Below are positions 54,057-62,622 of a stretch of DNA of 64,000 nt, one piece after another; within the stretch, counting starts at the first letter, position 1; each line of letters starts with the position of its first letter. Under the pieces are notes generated by a model that worked only from the letters and a program-made list of their open reading frames with translations, made no database searches and was not told the DNA's origin. The stretch is taken from contig JBCDLC010000002.1 of NCBI GenBank assembly GCA_038745855.1, positions 1-64,000 of the forward strand, read 5' to 3'. This DNA is from UBA5336 sp038745855 (GTDB lineage: Bacteria > Pseudomonadota > Alphaproteobacteria > Caulobacterales > Hyphomonadaceae). Made by a program: the position numbers and the translations under genes.

Positions 54057-56720
54057 ATGCAGACTGTCGTGCGCCCTATTACAGCGGCCTTCGTTTTCCT
54101 GCTAGCACTCTTCCCTTCGGCCGCGGCCCAAACCTTCCTCGAAACTGCCTACAGTCCGGATATCCCGACCCTAGAGGACGCCATCGGCCACCAATCTGGC
54201 GAGGCGATTACCTCATCCGCCGAAATTCTCGCTTATTTCGAAGCCCTGGAAGGGGCCGCTCCCGACCGCATGCAGATCGTCACCTATGGCGAGAGCTGGC
54301 AGGGCCGACCGCTGGTCTACGCCGTGATCACCTCGGCTGAGAACCTGGCGCGACTCGATGACATCAAGCGGGATCTTCAACGGCTGGGCTCCGTCGAGGA
54401 ATTCGGGCGCAGGGAAGCCCAGGAGATTGCCGCCAGAACCCCCGCCGTCTCCTGGCTGTCCTACGGGGTCCATGGCGACGAGATCTCCCCATCCGAAAGC
54501 GCCCTGGCGCTGGCCTACCATCTCCTGGCGGCCTCCGAAGATCCCCTGGTCGACGCCATTCTCTCAAACACGATCACAATCATCGACCCGAACCAGAACC
54601 CCGATGGCCGCGAGCGCTTCGTGCACAGCTTCGAATCCGCCCTCGGCCTCGAGCCACTTGCCGACCGCTACACCGCCGAACACGACCAGCCCTGGCCCCG
54701 AGGACGGTTCAACCACTACCTCTTCGACCTTAACCGCGACTGGTTCTCCATGACCCAGCCAGAAACCCGCGCCAAGGTTGCTGCCGTTCTCGAATGGCAC
54801 CCGGTTGTGTTCGTCGACAGTCACGAGATGGGCGGCGACAGCACCTATTACTTCCCCCCAGCCGCTGCACCCTACAACCCGAATCTAACTGAGGCCCAGA
54901 AAGAAAAACAAAGTCTCTTCGGCATTAACCACGCCGCCTGGTTCGACCGTCTTGGAATACCCTATTTCACCCGGGAGATCTTCGACAATTTCTACCCCGG
55001 CTACGGTGATATGTGGCCCCAATTCAACGGCGCTGTCGCCAAAACCTTCGAGCAGGCCTCTGCCCGTGGCCTTCGCTTCACCCGCCGCGACGGATCGGAA
55101 CTCACGCTCAGGGAAGGGGTGCGCAACAATTTCATCGCCTCTTTGTCGACGGCCCAGGTCGTTGCCGAAAACAAGGAACAATTTCTGGTCGACTATGCTG
55201 CTTACCGGCGGGACGCAGTCGAGGACGGAATAAGCTCCCGCCGCCGCTACTTCTTGATCGACCTGGCTGAGCGCCGTTGGCAAGCCGAAAAGCTCGGCCG
55301 GCGCCTTGAGGCCCAGGGCATCGAGGTCGCACGCCTCGCCGGTAGCAGGACCCTCTGCGGGGACGTCTATTCCGATGGTGTGCTCGTGGTCGACCGTGCT
55401 CAACCGAACGGCCGGCTAATATCTACCCTGCTCGACAGGAACACGGAGCTTCCAGCCGCATTCATCGCGGATCAGGAGCGCCGGCGGGCCCGTGGCCTCA
55501 ACCACGAACTCTATGACGTCACCGCGTGGTCGCTGCCGCTGATGGACGGGCTGAACGTCAAGACCTGCCGCAGGGTTGGCCTGTCACGCGCAGAATCCCT
55601 CGAACACGATACGCCCGTCGCCCCCATCGCCCCGCAAGGGGGCGCCTTCGCGATCGCTGTGCCATGGACCGATACCGGCCAGGCGCAACTGGTGATCGCC
55701 GCGCTGAGGGCGGGTCTTACCGGGCGCACCACCGAAGAAGCCTTCATCCAGAATGGCAGGACCTTCGGCGCCGGCACCGCCGTGTTCCCGGCTAAAGGCA
55801 ACCCCAGCGACATGGTCACCACTTTCACGAACCTCGCCGCCCAGATCGGTGCGGAATTCATACCGATGGAAACAAGCTGGGTGGATGTCGGCCCAAACTT
55901 CGGCAGCAATGCCTTCGCCGAATTGAAAGCCCCAAGGGTTGCCCTCGCCTGGGGACAAGGCACCAAACCCACTTCGGCCGGCGCCACCCGCTTTATCATC
56001 GAACGGCAACTTGGATTGCCGGTCTCCCCGATCCGGCTAGGCACCCTGCCATCGGCTTCGCTGAGCGAGTATGATGTCATTGTACTGCCTGATGGGGACA
56101 CCGGGTTCGGCGACGCGCTCGGCGGGCGTGGTCTCTCTGCACTCGACGCCTTCGTTCAGGAGGGAGGCACACTGATCGCAATCGGCTCATCCCTCAACGC
56201 GCTCGCCGGTGAAAACGGGCTAGTTGCGACCCAGCGCGAAGACGCCTTCGCCGACAGCCAGAACGACGGTGCAGGCGAAACCGACTCGGAAGGCTCTACC
56301 TCCGGCACACGGCTAGAGGATGAAGCTGCCTATGACGCTCTCATCGAAGCCAAGGGCGCATCGCCAGACCAGGTGCCCGGCGCCCTCGTCCGCGTTGAGG
56401 CCAATCCTGACCATTGGCTCGCAGCAGGCTACAGCGAGGCCACAGCTTTGGTCACCGGATCTGCGATCTACAGGCCACTGAACGCTGCGGATGGGGTCAA
56501 CGTTTTCCGCTTCTCCGATGCGGAGACCCTCGTTGCAAGCGGCTATCTTTGGGAGGAAAGCCGCTTACAGCTGGCCTTCAAACCGTTCGTAATGATCCAG
56601 CCTTCGGGAGACGGCCAGGTCATCGCCTTCACCCAGAGCCCGACGACACGCGCCTACCTGAACGGCCTGACGCTTCTCCTCGCCAACGCCACCGTTCTCG
56701 CCCCGGCGCGCAACCAGTGA
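54057..56720 (+). CDS. Large secreted M14-family zinc carboxypeptidase
   Basis: The 887-residue protein has a signal peptide (to about residue 25, AAAQT) and an M14 metallopeptidase domain at about residues 45-370. The zinc ligands are His139 and Glu142 in YGVHGDEISPSE and His256 in VDSHEMGGDS, with the substrate-binding block DPNQNPDGRERF and DLNRDWF. The rest (about 500 residues) is alpha/beta with no peptidase motif but includes a GATase-like LPDGDTGFGD region. It would cleave C-terminal residues of peptides in the periplasm or outside the cell. The catalytic Glu near the end of the M14 domain is not readily assigned. Confidence 0.9.
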   Translation: MQTVVRPITAAFVFLLALFPSAAAQTFLETAYSPDIPTLEDAIGHQSGEAITSSAEILAYFEALEGAAPDRMQIVTYGESWQGRPLVYAVITSAENLARLDDIKRDLQRLGSVEEFGRREAQEIAARTPAVSWLSYGVHGDEISPSESALALAYHLLAASEDPLVDAILSNTITIIDPNQNPDGRERFVHSFESALGLEPLADRYTAEHDQPWPRGRFNHYLFDLNRDWFSMTQPETRAKVAAVLEWHPVVFVDSHEMGGDSTYYFPPAAAPYNPNLTEAQKEKQSLFGINHAAWFDRLGIPYFTREIFDNFYPGYGDMWPQFNGAVAKTFEQASARGLRFTRRDGSELTLREGVRNNFIASLSTAQVVAENKEQFLVDYAAYRRDAVEDGISSRRRYFLIDLAERRWQAEKLGRRLEAQGIEVARLAGSRTLCGDVYSDGVLVVDRAQPNGRLISTLLDRNTELPAAFIADQERRRARGLNHELYDVTAWSLPLMDGLNVKTCRRVGLSRAESLEHDTPVAPIAPQGGAFAIAVPWTDTGQAQLVIAALRAGLTGRTTEEAFIQNGRTFGAGTAVFPAKGNPSDMVTTFTNLAAQIGAEFIPMETSWVDVGPNFGSNAFAELKAPRVALAWGQGTKPTSAGATRFIIERQLGLPVSPIRLGTLPSASLSEYDVIVLPDGDTGFGDALGGRGLSALDAFVQEGGTLIAIGSSLNALAGENGLVATQREDAFADSQNDGAGETDSEGSTSGTRLEDEAAYDALIEAKGASPDQVPGALVRVEANPDHWLAAGYSEATALVTGSAIYRPLNAADGVNVFRFSDAETLVASGYLWEESRLQLAFKPFVMIQPSGDGQVIAFTQSPTTRAYLNGLTLLLANATVLAPARNQ

Positions 56721-56734
56721 ACCCGCTAAGAAAA

Positions 56735-56760
56735 AGCCCGCCTGCCGAAGCAGACGGGCT
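56735..56760. terminator. Intrinsic terminator hairpin after the M14 peptidase gene
   Basis: The stem AGCCCG-c-CTGC / GCAG-a-CGGGCT closes on a CGAA tetraloop. On the plus strand, downstream of the peptidase, only a weak pyrimidine tract follows. On the minus strand the hairpin is followed by a clear T-run (complement of AAGAAAAAG). It could therefore terminate in both directions, best for minus-strand transcription. Confidence 0.75.
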
Positions 56761-56788
56761 TCCCCAAGGCGCCCCGTAGGGGCTCTAC

Positions 56789-57004
56789 TTATTTACACAA
56801 CCATACCCGACCACCACTGCCGCAGACCGAAGGTGATCCGTCAGCCACACGCGATGGCTCAGCATTTCCATCAGTAGCGGATGGTCTTCCATTATCAACT
56901 CTATTCACCCAACCGTAGAATTCCAGCCTGTCAGTGAAGTCACGACTGCTGAAGATAGCCTCGCCGCGGGCGACGCCATGCTTGCCCGATCCAGAAAGGG
57001 TCAC
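56789..57004 (-). CDS. Possible small minus-strand gene
   Basis: This is a 71-codon frame beginning with GTG and ending 29 bases before the hairpin at 56735-56760, whose T-run points the same way. The sequence (FTDRLEFYGWVNRVDNG in the middle, SVCGSGGRVWLCK at the end) resembles folded protein more than random GC-rich sequence, but no family is recognised and there is no convincing ribosome site. The arrangement with a correctly oriented terminator is the main support. The rest of 56761-57108 has no gene; an AT-rich patch at about 57060-57080 probably belongs to the next promoter. Confidence 0.28.
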   Translation of the reverse strand: MTLSGSGKHGVARGEAIFSSRDFTDRLEFYGWVNRVDNGRPSATDGNAEPSRVADGSPSVCGSGGRVWLCK

Positions 57005-57108
57005 TCACCAGCACGGGTCGCTGACCGAACACCGCACGCGCGAAATGCTGGACGGCGCGAAAAGAATATACCATTTAAATCTCTCAACACACGCAAAGAG
57101 GGTTTGGC

Positions 57109-57807
57109 ATGGCGGACTACCCAACGGCGCCCACCATGGTTGAGAGTGGTGAGACCGCTCGCGAACTCTTCGAGAAGGTCCGGTCCAACCCCGCCCGCGC
57201 GCGGTTCGGCTTCGGCAGCAGGCTCGCAATCGTCAATGTCGACCCTCAGAAGAGTTATACACGCCCAGACCTGTTCCCGAAGACCGGCTACATCACCGAC
57301 CCGCGCCAGATCGAACACATCGATGCCATCTCATCGGCCGCTCGTGCCAAGGGCCTGCCCGTCATCTGGACCCATGTCGCTTATATGAAGAACGCCGCCG
57401 ACGCAGGTGTCTGGGGCACCCGCACCGACACCCCCGACAGCCTCCAGAACATCAAGTACGGCTCCGAACGTCATGCCTTCGACGACCGCCTCACCATCGA
57501 TGAGCGCGTCGACGCGGTCTACACCAAGCGCATGCCCAGCGCCTTTTTCGAGACCCCGCTGGCCTCTTTCCTCACCTGGCACAAGGTCGACACCCTGGTC
57601 ATCACAGGCGGCTCCACCTCCGGCTGCATCCGGGCAACCGCCGTCGACAGCCTCTCCCATGGCTACCGCACCATTGTCCCCATCGAATGCGTGGCCGACA
57701 AGCATGAGAGCTACCACTACGCCAATCTCACGGATCTCCTTATAAAATACGCTGACGTAGTCCCCGTCGCAGAGGTCCATGCCGCCATTGCGGAGTACGA
57801 GGGCTGA
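57109..57807 (+). CDS. Isochorismatase-fold amidohydrolase (N-carbamoylsarcosine-amidase-like)
   Basis: The 232-residue cysteine hydrolase has the full catalytic triad: Asp45 in IVNVDPQKSY, Lys140 in VYTKRMPSAFF and Cys173 in TGGSTSGCIRATAVDS. The MPSAFF and STSGC motifs place it with the N-carbamoylsarcosine and maleamate amidohydrolases rather than nicotinamidases. It would release ammonia or carbamate from an amide or ureido compound. It leads a six-gene packed set; its stop shares one base with the next start (TGATG). The substrate is unknown. Confidence 0.92.
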   Translation: MADYPTAPTMVESGETARELFEKVRSNPARARFGFGSRLAIVNVDPQKSYTRPDLFPKTGYITDPRQIEHIDAISSAARAKGLPVIWTHVAYMKNAADAGVWGTRTDTPDSLQNIKYGSERHAFDDRLTIDERVDAVYTKRMPSAFFETPLASFLTWHKVDTLVITGGSTSGCIRATAVDSLSHGYRTIVPIECVADKHESYHYANLTDLLIKYADVVPVAEVHAAIAEYEG

Positions 57808-58745
57808 TGCACGCCGATCCCAATCTCTACGATTACTGGCCCTATGAGGGACGGCCAAAGATCGAGTGGCCCGGTGGCAAGAAACTCGCCTTTTGGATCG
57901 CGCCCAATATCGAGTATTACGAGTATACTCCACCGCCCAATCCCCAGCGCCAGCCTTGGCCGCGCGGCAATCCTGACGTCGTCGGGTATTCCCAGCGGAC
58001 CTGGGGCAACACAGTTGGCCATTGGCGGATGATGGAGCTATTCGACCGCTACGATCTCCGCGGATCGGTCTCCCTCTCCATCGGCCTCGTCGATCACCAC
58101 CCCGACATCATCGAAGCCTGCGCCGCTCGAAACTGGGAGTTCTTCTCCCATGGCATCTACAATACTCGCTTCAGCTACGGCATGGACGAGGCGCAGGAAC
58201 GCGCCGTTCTCGAAGACAGTATCCGAACCGTCGAGGCCGCCACGGGCCAGCGCATTCGGGGCTACCTCGCCCCAGCCCTCACCCATACCGAGCGCACCCT
58301 CGATCTCATCGCCGAGTATGATTTCTGGTACTCCTGCGACCTCTTTCAGGACGACCAGCCCCAGCCTCTGAAGACGAAGACCGGCAAGCTCGTCTCAATG
58401 CCCTATTCCCTCGAGGTCAATGACGTCATCACCTACTCGGTCCAAGGCTACGATCCCGCCCGCTACACCGAGATCCTGATCAACCATTTCGACCAACTCC
58501 TGAGAGAGGGCGAGCGATCGGGCACCGTCATGTGCATTCCGCTGCACGCCTATCTGGTCAGCCAGCCCCACCGCCTCCGTCCCTTCGAAGAGGCCCTCAA
58601 GCATATCTGCGCCCACAAAGATGATATCTGGTTCACCACCGGAACCGAAATCGCCCAGCACTTCCGGGAGCATTACTGGGACACAAGCCTCGCAGACATC
58701 CAGGCCCGCGGTTTTTCCGTGGGAGGGACAGGGTTCGCCCCATGA
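57807..58745 (+). CDS. Polysaccharide-deacetylase/PuuE-allantoinase-like protein, first copy
   Basis: The 312-residue protein has a CE4-type NodB fold. The first active-site strand reads AFWIAPNIEYYEY, where polysaccharide deacetylases have TFDDG; allantoinase PuuE-like proteins also depart here. Other blocks are GYSQRTWGNTVGHWRMMELFD, the metal-region WEFFSHGIYNTRFS, and RGYLAPALTHTERTLDLIAE. No signal peptide is present, so it is cytoplasmic and unlikely to act on cell-wall polysaccharide; a small ureide or amide is more probable. It overlaps the DinB-like gene by four bases. Confidence 0.87.
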   Translation: MHADPNLYDYWPYEGRPKIEWPGGKKLAFWIAPNIEYYEYTPPPNPQRQPWPRGNPDVVGYSQRTWGNTVGHWRMMELFDRYDLRGSVSLSIGLVDHHPDIIEACAARNWEFFSHGIYNTRFSYGMDEAQERAVLEDSIRTVEAATGQRIRGYLAPALTHTERTLDLIAEYDFWYSCDLFQDDQPQPLKTKTGKLVSMPYSLEVNDVITYSVQGYDPARYTEILINHFDQLLREGERSGTVMCIPLHAYLVSQPHRLRPFEEALKHICAHKDDIWFTTGTEIAQHFREHYWDTSLADIQARGFSVGGTGFAP

Positions 58746-59260
58746 TCGACCATGAACACGTTCAGCTCATGGCCCGGTATAACCGGTGGCAGAACCGCAA
58801 CCTTTATCGCGTCGCATCAGGCGTTTCGGATGAGGTGCGCAAGCAGGATCGGGGCGCGTTCTTCAAGTCTATCCACGGCACGTTTTCCCATATCCTCTGG
58901 GCTGACCGGGTTTGGATGAACCGCTTTGATGGCTGGGAGCGTCCCACGACTTCGCAACGCGATTCCGGCGAGATGATTACGGACTTCGAGGTCCTGCAGT
59001 CCGAACGCAAGACCGACGACCAGCGGATCATCGACTGGGCCGACAGCCTCCCCGAAAAGACGATCAGTGGCCCGCTGACCTTCTTCTCAGGCGCCCTGCA
59101 AGCCGATATCTCCATGCCCTTCTGGACGAGCGTCACCCATTTCTTCAATCACCAGACCCACCATCGAGGCCAGGCCCACGCCATGCTGACGGCCGTCGGC
59201 GGGATCCCTCACGACACGGACCTCTTCCTGATGCCGGAGGCCCTGAATGCCCCTGCCTGA
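58742..59260 (+). CDS. DinB-family (four-helix, metal-binding) protein
   Basis: The 172-residue protein has the DinB/YfiT fold: MARYNRWQNRNLYRVAS as the first helix, HGTFSHILWADRVWM with the first metal-ligand His50, and THFFNHQTHHRGQAHAML with the paired histidines near the end. Such proteins bind divalent metal and often act as thiol-dependent S-transferases or isomerases. It is coupled to both neighbours (ATGA at its start, 14-base overlap at its end), so it is an integral member of this gene set. Confidence 0.9.
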   Translation: MIDHEHVQLMARYNRWQNRNLYRVASGVSDEVRKQDRGAFFKSIHGTFSHILWADRVWMNRFDGWERPTTSQRDSGEMITDFEVLQSERKTDDQRIIDWADSLPEKTISGPLTFFSGALQADISMPFWTSVTHFFNHQTHHRGQAHAMLTAVGGIPHDTDLFLMPEALNAPA

Positions 59261-60158
59261 CGACTATCTCACCTATCCCCATCGCACCGCTGGGATGGAC
59301 AATCCCCATTATGGCTGGGATCCGTTGCAGGGCCGGGCACCCCTCCACCTGCCGGACGGGACAAAGACGCTCGCGACTGTCATCGTTCCCATCGAATTCT
59401 TCCCTCTCACCCCGCCGGCCACACCCTTGAAGCACCCTGGCGCCATGAAGACCCCCTATCCAGACCTCCGCCATTACACGGTCCGCGACTATGGCAACCG
59501 GGTCGGGGTCTTCCGCCTTCTTGAGCTGTTCGACAGCCTCTCCATCACCGCCACCTTCGCGGTCAATGCAGAGGTCGCCCGGCGCTATCCCCCCCTGATC
59601 GAGGCCATCACTTCGGCTGGCCACGAAATCGCCGCCCACGGCGTCTCCACCGCCCACATCCACCATGATGGCCTCAGTGAAGCCGAGGAACAGGCACTTG
59701 TCTCCGAAACCCGCAGTGTCTTCCCAAGTGCGGTGACCTGGATGAGCCCGGCCCGGAATGCGAGCTACCGCACGATGGACCTTCTGGCCGAGGCGGGCTT
59801 TTCAGTGACGCTTGACTGGGAAGCAGACATGCGGCCCCTCGCCTTCAAGACGCGCTCCAACCCCATCACGGCCCTGCCCCACTATAACGAACTCGGCGAC
59901 GTCAAACTCCTGACAGACCGCAGCCACGCCGAGGCCGCCTGGCGCGACCAGCTCATCGAAGCGGGTGCCTATCATATCGGGCGCCACGCCGCAGAGGGCG
60001 CCTCAGCCTTTGCCTTCACGCTCACGCCTTACGTTGCCGGCCAGCCTTTCCGCATCAAGGCAACCACCGAACTCCTATCAGGCCTCGCTGGCCTCGAGGG
60101 CCTGCGCTTCGCAACCGCGCAAGAGACCGCTGCAGCCTTCCAGTCCGCCCGCACCTGA
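59247..60158 (+). CDS. Polysaccharide-deacetylase/PuuE-allantoinase-like protein, second copy
   Basis: The 303-residue protein is a CE4-fold relative of the preceding deacetylase-like protein. The first strand is TVIVPIEFFPLTPP in place of TFDDG, followed by VRDYGNRVGVFRLLELFD, the metal-region HEIAAHGVSTAHIHHDG and SPARNASYRTMDLLAEAGF. It lacks a signal peptide. Two divergent copies side by side suggest a heteromeric enzyme or two sequential steps. It overlaps the DinB gene by 14 bases and is followed by a nitrilase-like gene after 39 bases. Confidence 0.87.
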   Translation: MPLPDDYLTYPHRTAGMDNPHYGWDPLQGRAPLHLPDGTKTLATVIVPIEFFPLTPPATPLKHPGAMKTPYPDLRHYTVRDYGNRVGVFRLLELFDSLSITATFAVNAEVARRYPPLIEAITSAGHEIAAHGVSTAHIHHDGLSEAEEQALVSETRSVFPSAVTWMSPARNASYRTMDLLAEAGFSVTLDWEADMRPLAFKTRSNPITALPHYNELGDVKLLTDRSHAEAAWRDQLIEAGAYHIGRHAAEGASAFAFTLTPYVAGQPFRIKATTELLSGLAGLEGLRFATAQETAAAFQSART

Positions 60159-60197
60159 TACGGCACACCCAACCCGGCCCCGAAAAGGACGCCAGCC

Positions 60198-61235
60198 ATG
60201 CGCTACACCGCCCTCGCTCTCCAGACGCTCTGCGACGCGGTCAACACCGACAAGACCGTGGAGGACGCCCACGCCCGCATGCACCGCGCCATCGCCCGGG
60301 TTCGCGGGCAGATCGGCGCAGCCAAGGGCTTCCTCAAGGGCTTCAACGGCTATGACACCAAGCTGGTCGTTCTGCCCGAATACTGGATGACGGGCTTTCC
60401 CCTCGGCGAGAGCCGGGAGGAGTGGCAGGCCAAGGCCGCCATCCCCATGGACGGCGCCGTCCCGGACCTGCTCGCCGGTCTCGCCCAGACCTTCGGCCTC
60501 TACCTCTGCTCCAACCATTACGAGACCGACCCCCACTTCCCCGATCTCTACTTCCAATCCAACGTGGTCTACGGCCCGAACGGGGATACTGTCCTGCGCT
60601 ACCGGCGCATGATCTCCCTCTACACGCCCAGCCCCTATGATGTCTGGGACCGCTATCTCGACGCCTATGGCGAGGATGCGGTCTTCCCCGTCGCCGAGAC
60701 CGAGATCGGCGCACTGGGAACCGTCGCCAGCGAGGAGATCCTCTACCCCGAAATTGCCCGCATGTCGGTGTTCAAGGGCGCCGAGATCATCCTCCACCCC
60801 ACCAGCGAGGTCGGCAGTCCCGTCCTCACCCCGAAACACATCGGCAAGAAGGCCCGCGCAGTCGAGAACATCACCTATGTGGTGTCCGCAAACTCCGCCG
60901 AGATTGTTGGAACCCCGGTCCCCAGCGCTTCCACCGATAGTATGTCCATCGTGCTGGACTGGTATGGCCGCACGCTCGCCGAAGCCAGTGGCGGCGAGAC
61001 CCTCAACGCCAATGCGGTCCTCGATATCGCCGCCCTGCGCGAAACGCGCAGCAAGACCGGCATGACCAATGTCCTTTCGCGCCTGCCCCTGCAGGCCTTT
61101 TCAAACGCCTACGCGCGAACCCCGCTGGCGCCTGCCAACCGCACGCCGGACGGCCGGATGATCGAACGCCCTGCCGCAATCGCCAGCCAGCAATCGGTGA
61201 TTGACCGGCTGAAACATCATGGAGTTTTGAAATGA
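60198..61235 (+). CDS. Nitrilase-superfamily protein with Ser and Arg at the Cys and Lys catalytic positions
   Basis: The 345-residue protein has the carbon-nitrogen hydrolase fold. Of the Glu-Lys-Cys triad, Glu61 is kept in VVLPEYWMTGFP. The Lys position reads Arg137 in LRYRRMISLY, which aligns with YRKIIPW of aliphatic amidases, and the nucleophile position reads Ser178 in GTVASEEILYPEIAR, which aligns with the CxxxxYPE motif. Folding elements such as ILHPTSEVGSP and YVVSANSAE are intact. It may use Ser, act with a partner, or be a regulatory pseudoenzyme. It overlaps the YCII gene by four bases. Confidence 0.87.
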   Translation: MRYTALALQTLCDAVNTDKTVEDAHARMHRAIARVRGQIGAAKGFLKGFNGYDTKLVVLPEYWMTGFPLGESREEWQAKAAIPMDGAVPDLLAGLAQTFGLYLCSNHYETDPHFPDLYFQSNVVYGPNGDTVLRYRRMISLYTPSPYDVWDRYLDAYGEDAVFPVAETEIGALGTVASEEILYPEIARMSVFKGAEIILHPTSEVGSPVLTPKHIGKKARAVENITYVVSANSAEIVGTPVPSASTDSMSIVLDWYGRTLAEASGGETLNANAVLDIAALRETRSKTGMTNVLSRLPLQAFSNAYARTPLAPANRTPDGRMIERPAAIASQQSVIDRLKHHGVLK

Positions 61236-61651
61236 CCGATACCAGGACCGCTCCCTCACAGGTTGAGCGCCTCTCACAGACCTGCTACCTCGTCATCTGC
61301 CGCGACGGCCCCGCCAGCGCCAAGCCCCGCTCCGAGCACCTGGTCGGTCACCTAAAGCATGTCGAACAGAATTGGACCCGCTATGTCACCGCTGGCCCTA
61401 TCCGCGAGCCCAGCGGCGAAGCGCTCGTCGGCTCGGTCTTCCTCGTTCTCGCCGATAACCTCGAAGAGGCTCAGGCCCTCATGAATGGCGACCCCTATAT
61501 CACCTGCGGCATGTACGAGACGATCGAGTATAAGGAGTTCACAAACTCCATCGGCCAGTTCATCGGCGGCAAGATCTGGGGCTCTCATGAATCCATTGCC
61601 CATCGCGCAGCCGGTGGCCCAGCCGATGATCTTTCGAAAGGTGTCACCTGA
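61232..61651 (+). CDS. YCII-domain protein
   Basis: The 139-residue protein has a YCII-type ferredoxin-like alpha/beta domain. HLVGHLKHVEQNWTRYVTAGP includes the conserved histidines, GSVFLVLADNLEEAQALM the second half, and NGDPYITCGMY the conserved Asp-Pro. Family members are dehydrochlorinase-like or muconolactone-isomerase-like, often of unknown role. It is the last gene of the 57-61.7 kb set, coupled to the nitrilase-like gene. It converges on the DUF2155 gene. Confidence 0.88.
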   Translation: MTDTRTAPSQVERLSQTCYLVICRDGPASAKPRSEHLVGHLKHVEQNWTRYVTAGPIREPSGEALVGSVFLVLADNLEEAQALMNGDPYITCGMYETIEYKEFTNSIGQFIGGKIWGSHESIAHRAAGGPADDLSKGVT

Positions 61652-61673
61652 CAGCGGGTGCCTGGAGCGACTT

Positions 61674-62114
61674 CTACTCGAGCGGCGAGGCCCCAGAAGG
61701 TCCCACATCTGGCGTCTCGCACTCTATCACCCACACATCATAAACTGGATGCTCTAGGGCGCTAAGACCCGGCGAGGATGCAAACATCCATCCGGAAAAG
61801 ACTATCGGCCGATCTTCGATACCATCTTCGGTTTTCTGCGGTTTCAACGAATGCACCTGCAGGAAGGCTGCGCTTTCGGGCGCCTCCTCGGGCGGCGTTT
61901 GGTAGCAAACCTGGAGACCGACCTCGAGACTGCCGAATGCGACAGGTTCGCCGACCGTGACCACGATGTCCGTCGACCGGCCCGTGATCTTGTCCAGCGC
62001 CCTGAGTGTTGCTTTCTCTTTCTGCACCCAAGTTTGGGAAGCGTCGGCCATTCCCGACGGCAGAAAGCCCGCAACGAACGACGTAAACGCAAGAGCACAT
62101 ACAAGGATACGCAT
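61674..62114 (-). CDS. DUF2155 secreted protein
   Basis: The 146-residue protein has a signal peptide (MRILVCALAFTSFVAGFLP) and the DUF2155 domain: ATLRALDKITGRSTDIVVTVG, FGSLEVGLQVCYQTPPEE, SGWMFASSPGLSALEHPVYDVWVIEC. The two Cys residues probably form a disulfide. The function is unknown. It follows the MlaD-like gene by four bases, downstream of the NDUFA12 gene, the usual alphaproteobacterial order. The start at 62114 is chosen because upstream frame sequence is not protein-like. Confidence 0.92.
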   Translation of the reverse strand: MRILVCALAFTSFVAGFLPSGMADASQTWVQKEKATLRALDKITGRSTDIVVTVGEPVAFGSLEVGLQVCYQTPPEEAPESAAFLQVHSLKPQKTEDGIEDRPIVFSGWMFASSPGLSALEHPVYDVWVIECETPDVGPSGASPLE

Positions 62115-62118
62115 CCGA

Positions 62119-62622
62119 CTACTCCGGATAGGCGTCATCGGCGGCCGAAGAAGCTGTACTGTCGGTGTCAACACCGGCACCGCTTGCGACTGAGGCGAAG
62201 AGCGTGAGCAGGTCGACGCTGCCACGCGTGTAGACGATCTCGCCGCTCCCATCAGACGCGATGTAGTCAAAGCTCGCTCCAGGCTCCAACGCAATGTATG
62301 CGCCGCCAAGGAGACCATCGGTAGAGATGCGTGCGTCGGTATCATCCGGTAGCGGCGCATCTTCGTCGATAGCCAGGGTGACAACCGCTTCGTAGCGATC
62401 AAAGTCGCTTACAATCGCCTTCACCACGCCGATCTTGACCCCTGACATGCGTACATCGGATCCGCGCGAGATACCGGAGACGTTGTTGAATCGGGCCGTA
62501 ACATCATAGCGGTTTCCGCCGGTGCTCGCATCTGCGCCGTTCGCCAAGGCAAACCAAAGGAAAAACAAGGCGACCAGGAGAACGACAGCGCCAAGCAGGG
62601 TTTCAACAAGTGATTCACGCAT
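62119..62622 (-). CDS. mlaD: MlaD-like phospholipid transport protein
   Basis: The 167-residue protein has one N-terminal membrane helix (VETLLGAVVLLVALFFLWF) and an MlaD/MCE domain (YDVTARFNNVSGISRGSDVRMSGVKIGVV, then TDGLLGGAYIALEPG). MlaD forms a periplasmic hexamer that moves phospholipid between membranes with an ABC transporter. Its other subunits are not in the window. The start at 62622 (MRESLVETLLG) overlaps the NDUFA12 gene by eight bases. The C-terminal tail is Asp/Ser-rich. Confidence 0.9.
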   Translation of the reverse strand: MRESLVETLLGAVVLLVALFFLWFALANGADASTGGNRYDVTARFNNVSGISRGSDVRMSGVKIGVVKAIVSDFDRYEAVVTLAIDEDAPLPDDTDARISTDGLLGGAYIALEPGASFDYIASDGSGEIVYTRGSVDLLTLFASVASGAGVDTDSTASSAADDAYPE

